Of a DNA stretch of 47,326 nucleotides, positions 42,284 to 47,326 are shown one piece after another. The stretch is from the NCBI GenBank assembly GCA_903873905.1, contig CAIQQJ010000176.1, positions 1-47,326 on the forward strand, given 5' to 3'. Position 1 is the first letter of the stretch, and each line of letters starts with the position of its first letter. The notes under the pieces were generated by a model that saw only the letters and a program-made list of their open reading frames with translations, made no database searches and had not been told where the DNA came from. Origin of the DNA: an uncultured Flavobacteriales bacterium. Its GTDB lineage: Bacteria; Bacteroidota; Bacteroidia; Palsa-965. A program made the translations under genes and the position numbers.

Positions 42284-42312
42284 AATAATTGCAGATTGCC
42301 AATTTGAATTTG

Positions 42313-42342
42313 AAAAGTCCTGCTTTATGCGGGACTTTTTTT
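42313..42342 (+). terminator. intrinsic terminator of the M2 peptidase gene
   Basis: 11-bp stem (42313-42323 with 42329-42339, one T-G pair, 5-nt loop) followed by T residues to 42342. It lies 30 nt past the stop and 20 nt short of the convergent gene's stop, and could also serve that gene. Confidence 0.9.
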
Positions 42343-42362
42343 GCTTTAATGAATGGAGATAA

Positions 42363-44081
42363 TCAATTGGTAAATCCGGTTATTTGCAATCCAAATAATT
42401 GTCCGTGGAATTCCGAGAAACTTTCCAAGTTTAAAACCGCACGATCAATGCCACTGTTTTCAGGCAACTCAATATAAAAAGCATGTTCATTCCATTTTGT
42501 TGGTGAACTTGTTGGATAAAACAATCTCACCTGCGCTGTTTTAATAATTTCATTGTTGTGCAATAAGTTCATTCGCAAATTCGCTGTCCGCTGACCCGTT
42601 TTCGCTTTGATGTAACAATTCACTTTTATCCACTTGCAATTCGGTTTCAATAGAGTATTGGAAAGTTCAATTGGATTGCCAGAACTACAACTTATGTTAT
42701 CACGAAAAGATTTATAAAATAAATTTTTGCTTGAAAAATCTTTTTCGTTATTGAGGTAATCGTTATTGTCGAGCAAACTGAAATCAAGTGCGGAGGGAGA
42801 ACCGTTGAGATAAATTTTCCCATAATACTTTCTATTCATTTCGTCGTAATGCAAAATGGTTTTGTTGTATTGTCCGATCTGAAATAAATTCACGGCAATA
42901 AGATAAATCCCAATTGTATAGAGCGAAACTTTTTGCCAATTTTTTTCCACTCGAGCAATGAGAGCAGCCAACGCCAACGCAAATACAGGATAACTCTGTA
43001 CCATGGCACGACACGAATAACTTGCGCCATATTTCCAATCGCTCCAGGCCATGATGATCCACATGTTGAGCAAACAGAAAATCAATACGGATTTACGGAA
43101 GGGGTATTTTTTCAGAAAGAAAAATCCTAGCACCATCAATAGAGCGACTGGTGTATAAATGAACCAGCCTTTTTCAAATCCGAACAATACGCGGAAATAG
43201 GGATTCGCGAAAACCCATTTGCTTCCAACGTCATAAACAAAATGACCACTGGAATATTTCCAGTAAATCAGTTGTGGTAAAATTCCGATTAAACCACCTG
43301 CGACTAGAGGCAGAAATTGGTTTTTATTTTGTTTAACAAGATTCCATTTATTTTTCGCGTCTTCTTTAGTGTGTGTATTCCAAAAAAGTGGAATGAACAA
43401 CATAACAGCTTCAGTTGGACGTGCAATGGTTGCGAGACCAATAATTCCTCCAATGAGAAAAGCCCATTTTCGATTTGGTGTTTCATGCCAGCGGATACTT
43501 GCAAGAAGAATGCAAGGATACAATGGGAAAATCCAAGCATGACTCATGGCGCCATCAACAGAAACGTATTGAATGAAATTGGAAGCGAGTAGCAGGAGTA
43601 ATAATGTTATCGCTGTGACGCGATCATCAAAAAAACGGAGTAATAATTTTCGCAATAGAAATATTCCAAACATCACCCAAATGATCACACCGAATGCAAG
43701 CGCATATTGGTAGGGCCAAGAAAATCCATCTGCAGGAGCTCCTGTTATGTGCGCGATTGCGTGACCAATGAGAAAAAATGGAATTTGTAGGATTGCAACT
43801 CCACCTAAATATTTGAAAACATATCTCCCATTCTTGGCAACACCTGCTTGGTAAAGTTTTCCTCCTGTGAGGTTGTATTTTATGTCAACTTCTGGCAACC
43901 ATTTTAATTCACGCGTGTCGTGATAAATAAAAGTGGCCGGCAAATACATGTAATAGCCGAAGGCATCCCAAGTTGTTAAATTCAGTGAACCGTTTTCCTG
44001 ATTGGGAATGTGTTGGAAACGAAATGCAAGCAATACTGCAAGAATAATTACACAGGCGAAACGGGAAAGCGGATTGCTCAT
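42363..44081 (-). CDS. multipass membrane protein, GT-C glycosyltransferase-like
   Basis: A 572-residue inner-membrane protein with about 10-11 helices between residues 8 and 420 (FACVIILAVLLAFRF, YALAFGVIIWVMFGIFLLRK, AFLIGGIIGLATIARPTEAV and others). The first loop has TTWDAFGYYMYLPATFIYHD, with an acidic residue at the position where GT-C enzymes bind metal or the sugar donor. A further loop has VDGAMSHAWIFPLY. The last 150 residues are soluble and beta-rich, probably periplasmic, with SSPTKWNEHAFYIELPE. Such proteins often add sugars from polyprenyl carriers, or span the membrane in cell-surface polysaccharide work. No enzyme motif is specific enough to name the substrate. It follows the helicase gene by 51 nt on the same strand. 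Confidence 0.8.
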   Translation of the reverse strand: MSNPLSRFACVIILAVLLAFRFQHIPNQENGSLNLTTWDAFGYYMYLPATFIYHDTRELKWLPEVDIKYNLTGGKLYQAGVAKNGRYVFKYLGGVAILQIPFFLIGHAIAHITGAPADGFSWPYQYALAFGVIIWVMFGIFLLRKLLLRFFDDRVTAITLLLLLLASNFIQYVSVDGAMSHAWIFPLYPCILLASIRWHETPNRKWAFLIGGIIGLATIARPTEAVMLFIPLFWNTHTKEDAKNKWNLVKQNKNQFLPLVAGGLIGILPQLIYWKYSSGHFVYDVGSKWVFANPYFRVLFGFEKGWFIYTPVALLMVLGFFFLKKYPFRKSVLIFCLLNMWIIMAWSDWKYGASYSCRAMVQSYPVFALALAALIARVEKNWQKVSLYTIGIYLIAVNLFQIGQYNKTILHYDEMNRKYYGKIYLNGSPSALDFSLLDNNDYLNNEKDFSSKNLFYKSFRDNISCSSGNPIELSNTLLKPNCKWIKVNCYIKAKTGQRTANLRMNLLHNNEIIKTAQVRLFYPTSSPTKWNEHAFYIELPENSGIDRAVLNLESFSEFHGQLFGLQITGFTN

Positions 44082-44096
44082 TGTTTTTTTTATCGC

Positions 44097-44113
44097 CGCG
44101 AATTATTTTCGCG
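44097..44113. other. short GC hairpin between helicase and GT-C genes
   Basis: CGCGAA and TTCGCG with a 5-nt loop. It sits in the 51-nt gap after the helicase stop. There is no T-run, so its role as a terminator is doubtful. Confidence 0.4.
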
Positions 44114-44132
44114 AATTGGGTTTTGAAAAGAA

Positions 44133-46532
44133 TTAGGCCTCAATAATATCCAACTTCGCGAATTTCAAGAGCAGTAATTTTTGTCCAACCTCTTCAAATA
44201 TCACTGTTGCTTTTGTATTTGGGAAAGGACCTTCAAGGTTAGAAACTTTTCCAATACCGAAACGTTCATGCTTGACAGTCATTCCAACCTGCAGGTTTTT
44301 TAAGTGGGAATTATCAATAGGAGCGGAGGTGGCGGCACTTGCTTTAACCAAATTTTTTCGCGGAGGAACAGTTTCGGTTTTTTGTACAATTTCCGTCTTC
44401 TGTTTTGGTTGGAATGATTTTTTAATTCCAAATGTAGGTTCGCTGAATTCATCCACTTCTCCTCGTGCAGCGCTATTCGCGTATTCAATAAATTTTACGT
44501 CAATTTCCTCAATGAAACGACTTTTTTCGGAAGACGTGAGACTTCCCCAGCGGTAACGCGAAGATGAATAAGTTACCGTCGCACGTTTTTCTGCACGTGT
44601 TAATGCAACGTAAAACAAACGACGTTCCTCTTCCAAATCCGATCTTGAATTGAGTGACATTGGATTTGGGAAAAGATTTTCTTCCACACCAACAATAAAT
44701 ACATAGGGAAATTCCAATCCTTTTGCCGCGTGAATCGTCATCAATGAAACACGATCCATATCTTCTTCACTTTCTTTTTTATCTGCGTCGGTCAATAATG
44801 CAATGTCTTGCATGAACTGATCGAGTGTGCGCAAAGGTTGTTCCATTCCCAATTCCTCTTCGAGAATTTGCGCTTTGCGTTCCACTTCGATGCGTTGCAA
44901 TTCAGGATCATTTTCATTCAGGTCGATTGCAGGAATATTATCGCTGTCGGAAAATTCTTTCAAGCCATTTAATAATTCCTGCACGTTTTCATATCGACTA
45001 ACACCTTCAGGCGTTTTGTCGGAATACAACTCACGCAACAATCCTGATGTATTTGCAATTTGATTTCCGAGATCATATGCATTTTGAACATGCAACATGG
45101 CAGAGAAACTCTGGATCATGGTTACGAAATCCTGAATGCGCTGTGTTGTTCCTGCATTGATTCCCAAATTGAAATCCAAAATATTTTCGCAAGCTGTAAA
45201 CAAACTGATGTCGTTGTCACGTGCGGCAATTAGGATTTTCTCGAGTGAAGTGTCACCAATTCCTCTAGATGGAAAATTAATAATACGCTTGAATGCTTCC
45301 TCGTCGTGCCGATTAATTGTCAAGCGGTAATAGCCCAATAAATCTTTCACTTCCTTGCGTTGGTAAAAAGAAAGGCCGCCATAAATGCGATATTGAATTC
45401 CTTTTTTGCGTAAAGCTTCCTCCATTGCACGACTCTGTGCGTTGGTGCGATACAAAATGGCGAAATCACGATTGTGCGCTTGCTTGTCCATCTTCGTATC
45501 GAAAATACTTCTCGCTACGATTTGACCTTCTTCGTTATCCGTGTGCGCTTTTAATAATTGAATTAAATCTCCTTCGTGATTGGCGGTCCAAACATTTTTT
45601 TCCAACTGATCACGATTGTTTTTAATAATTGCATTTGCTGCATTGACAATATTCTGGGTGCTACGATAATTCTGTTCGAGTTTGAACGTATGCAAATCGG
45701 GATAATCGCGTTCGAAACTTAAAATGTTTTGAATGTTCGCACCACGGAATCCGTAAATTGACTGTGCATCGTCACCCACAACACAAATGTTTTGAAATTT
45801 GGCAGCGAGCTGTTTGACAATGACGTATTGTGAAAAGTTGGTATCCTGATACTCATCAACAAGAATGTAACGGAATTTATCCTGGTACTTATTCAGCAAA
45901 TCGGGATAATCGCGCAACAAGACATTGGTATTGAAAAGCAAATCGTCAAAATCCATTGCGCCAGCCTTGAAACAACGCTTGTGATAAAAATCGTAAATGA
46001 GTCCGATTTTTGGTTTGCCACTCATTCTATCTTCTTCAATTGCTTCTTTGTTTTGCAAATAGGCTTGTGCCGAAAGTAAATTATTTTTTGCTGAAGAAAT
46101 TCTTCCGAGAACAAGCGAAGGTTTGTAAATTTTTTCATCAAGACCTTGTTCCTTGAGAATTGTTTTGATCAAACTTTTCGAATCATCCGTATCGTAAATG
46201 GTGAAATTGGTTGGATAACCCAAACGCGTTGCTTCTGTTCTGAGAATTCGTGCAAACACGGAGTGAAAAGTTCCCATCCACAAATTTCTTGCTTCACCTT
46301 TGGAAACAATTTTACCAATACGATCTTTCATTTCGCGCGCAGCCTTATTGGTAAACGTGAGTGAAAGGATGTTGAATGGATCGGCGCCTTTGCGTATGAG
46401 GTGGGCAACGCGATAGGTGAGCACGCGTGTTTTTCCGGAGCCTGCTCCCGCAACAATCATGACAGGGCCGTCTATGCATTCCACTGCTTGGCGTTGTACT
46501 TCGTTAAGTTCTTTGAGATAATCGTCGTTCAC
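44133..46532 (-). CDS. uvrD: UvrD/PcrA family ATP-dependent DNA helicase
   Basis: A 799-residue superfamily 1A helicase acting 3'-5' on DNA in repair and replication restart. All core motifs are intact: Walker A GAGSGKT (about residues 30-36), motif II VDEYQDTNFSQYV, motif III VVGDDAQSIYGFRGA, motif IV YRSTQNI, motif V LMTIHAAKGLEFPYVF, and motif VI RRLFYVALTRAEK. The C-terminal 60 residues carry GMTVKHERFGIGKVSNLEG, the Tudor-like tail of PcrA/UvrD. The start is GTG at 46532, which gives the PcrA-like NDDYLKELNEVQRQAVE opening; no ATG lies nearby in frame. Gene length is normal. It is preceded by an AT-rich repeat and followed by a GT-C gene, with no shared function evident. Confidence 0.95.
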   Translation of the reverse strand: MNDDYLKELNEVQRQAVECIDGPVMIVAGAGSGKTRVLTYRVAHLIRKGADPFNILSLTFTNKAAREMKDRIGKIVSKGEARNLWMGTFHSVFARILRTEATRLGYPTNFTIYDTDDSKSLIKTILKEQGLDEKIYKPSLVLGRISSAKNNLLSAQAYLQNKEAIEEDRMSGKPKIGLIYDFYHKRCFKAGAMDFDDLLFNTNVLLRDYPDLLNKYQDKFRYILVDEYQDTNFSQYVIVKQLAAKFQNICVVGDDAQSIYGFRGANIQNILSFERDYPDLHTFKLEQNYRSTQNIVNAANAIIKNNRDQLEKNVWTANHEGDLIQLLKAHTDNEEGQIVARSIFDTKMDKQAHNRDFAILYRTNAQSRAMEEALRKKGIQYRIYGGLSFYQRKEVKDLLGYYRLTINRHDEEAFKRIINFPSRGIGDTSLEKILIAARDNDISLFTACENILDFNLGINAGTTQRIQDFVTMIQSFSAMLHVQNAYDLGNQIANTSGLLRELYSDKTPEGVSRYENVQELLNGLKEFSDSDNIPAIDLNENDPELQRIEVERKAQILEEELGMEQPLRTLDQFMQDIALLTDADKKESEEDMDRVSLMTIHAAKGLEFPYVFIVGVEENLFPNPMSLNSRSDLEEERRLFYVALTRAEKRATVTYSSSRYRWGSLTSSEKSRFIEEIDVKFIEYANSAARGEVDEFSEPTFGIKKSFQPKQKTEIVQKTETVPPRKNLVKASAATSAPIDNSHLKNLQVGMTVKHERFGIGKVSNLEGPFPNTKATVIFEEVGQKLLLLKFAKLDIIEA

Positions 46533-46540
46533 AGTAAGGG

Positions 46541-46571
46541 ATTTTGAATTCTAAATTCTAAATTTTGAATT
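46541..46571. repeat. AT-rich intergenic repeat, inverted relative to 38374
   Basis: ATTTTGAATT occurs twice (46541-46550, 46562-46571). The 18-mer at 46554-46571 is the exact reverse complement of 38374-38391. It sits just upstream of the helicase GTG start. Confidence 0.7.
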
Positions 46572-46732
46572 ATAAATAAGTAATGTGCGAATTTACGGGT
46601 TTGGCTTGGGGAAATTTGGATTGTGGAAAAGTGTTTTTAAAAATAATGCTGATCAAAACCTTTCGGTCTGTTGATTGTGGTCATTCTCAAGCAACTGAAA
46701 TTGCAGGAAATTTGGAATGCTTATTTATTAGT

Positions 46733-47290
46733 ATGAAACGATTAGTTTTCATTTTGTTGTCATTGGCTTTTTCTTCAGAAGTTTCAGGTCAAGAAGAAAA
46801 AAAGGTTCCCTATTTCTGGTTGACTGTTGGTTCTGGAGGGACTTCGGTGCAAAATGAGCATCCCGAATTGAGTGCGGGAGTCAGTGCCAATGTGGAATTT
46901 AAAAAGCAATTGGTAGGTGTGCGTTATTTGATGAACAAGGAATTTTCAATTTTTGCCACGCCGCATGAAGTGAAGGAACTTGGTTTTTATTGGGGGAAAT
47001 ATTTTCTTGGATTGAATGGTGATGTTTATGCTTCAGTGGGAGTTGGTCCTTCACTTGAAATATATTATACCTATGGTGCGATAAAACCAAATCCATCTTC
47101 CAATGGTTTTGGCACTTATCATTATTTGGTTGCGCATGAAGTTTTTGGAATTGCATTGGACGCACAAGCAGGAATAAATTTCGGGCGTTTTGCTAGTTTG
47201 GGTATACGTGGATTTGCTTGTCTGAATACTAAAAAAGTTATTGCAGGAGGAATGTTTGATTTGCGTTTGGGATTTTTGCGCGTGAATTGA
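46733..47290 (+). CDS. exported beta-barrel-like protein, unknown
   Basis: A 185-residue exported protein. Residues 1-19 are a signal peptide (RLVFILLSLAFSSEVSGQ). The mature part alternates strands and ends VIAGGMFDLRLGFLRVN, as small outer-membrane barrels do (WLTVGSGGTSVQNE, VYASVGVGPSLEIYY, AQAGINFGRFASLGIRGF). ATG 46733 is chosen because the longer frame (from 46583) adds 50 residues with no signal or conserved look. Divergent from the helicase gene, with a 200-nt gap that holds only the AT-rich repeat and a possible promoter. Family not recognised. Confidence 0.75.
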   Translation: MKRLVFILLSLAFSSEVSGQEEKKVPYFWLTVGSGGTSVQNEHPELSAGVSANVEFKKQLVGVRYLMNKEFSIFATPHEVKELGFYWGKYFLGLNGDVYASVGVGPSLEIYYTYGAIKPNPSSNGFGTYHYLVAHEVFGIALDAQAGINFGRFASLGIRGFACLNTKKVIAGGMFDLRLGFLRVN

Positions 47291-47326
47291 TTTTTTTTGA
47301 AACTGCGATGGTGTGAAATAGCCCCG
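47291..47326. other. right edge; possible start of a third structured element
   Basis: The window ends ATAGCCCCG. TAGCCCCG (47319-47326) equals the first 8 nt of the element at 29090, and it lies at a similar place, just past a gene end. Too short to call by itself. Confidence 0.25.

Noticed and set aside
46583-46732. 50-residue N-terminal extension of the last barrel protein
   Set aside because: The signal peptide begins at the ATG at 46733 and the extension has no conserved look.

Overview
The window is AT-rich, densely coded DNA from a Gram-negative member of the Bacteroidota. It was read by eye and nothing was searched against a database. The lineage call rests on several independent signs: a PorP/SprF family protein, an OmpA protein with the TPR/propeller/CarboxypepD/OmpA layout, one type B (gliding motility-type) and four type A T9SS C-terminal sorting domains, a SusC-like TonB receptor with a CarboxypepD-like N-terminus, a bacterial deoxyhypusine synthase-like protein, poor Shine-Dalgarno sites, and promoters of the Bacteroidota type (TTG/TTTG, 19-20 nt, TAnnTTTG or TAnnTTAG). 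I found no rRNA, tRNA, CRISPR array, phage or insertion sequence.

Layout. 1-3.8 kb (minus): kdsB for Kdo activation with a small membrane gene upstream, then a secreted SBBP-repeat protein. 3.9-11.5 kb (plus): a tightly packed gliding/T9SS-type operon holding a giant PKD adhesin, PorP/SprF, a PorE-like OmpA lipid-side anchor and a small barrel protein. 11.5-15.7 kb (plus): a coiled-coil surface protein with a C9 tract at its start codon, a barrel protein and a large T9SS cargo protein. 15.7-20.1 kb (minus): a three-gene operon of unrecognised envelope proteins. 20.1-26.6 kb: PlsC-type acyltransferase, YceI lipoprotein, a Spy-like protein, an 11-TPR protein, an M23 peptidase, a CoA-type Nudix hydrolase and two conserved unknowns. 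26.9-30.5 kb: a WG-repeat protein bracketed by two structured elements, then a second M23 peptidase with LysM. 30.8-37.1 kb (minus): secreted lamin-tail protein, TonB receptor and secreted endonuclease I, which together look like a nucleic-acid scavenging locus. 37.4-47.3 kb: deoxyhypusine synthase-like enzyme, a TMTC-like membrane TPR protein, an M2 (ACE-like) lipoprotein peptidase, a GT-C type membrane protein, a UvrD/PcrA helicase and a final barrel protein.

How it fits together. Most products act at the cell envelope or outside it: LPS precursor supply, peptidoglycan hydrolysis, outer-membrane secretion and adhesion, and import of scavenged polymers. Five secreted proteins carry T9SS signals and the 7.6-10.9 kb genes encode likely parts of that or the gliding machinery.

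The most interesting unexplained signal is noncoding. Two intergenic elements (26694-26818 minus, 29090-29190 plus) share the boxes GAAAGCCCRGA and GAGGACTTG placed exactly at the two feet of a hairpin whose sequence differs completely between copies, as expected of a structured RNA family; a possible third copy starts at the right edge. Other noncoding signals are a second, 75-nt repeat family that sits in two convergent gene gaps, a set of promoters whose -7 box abuts the start codon (probable leaderless mRNAs), and the C9 tract as a possible phase switch.
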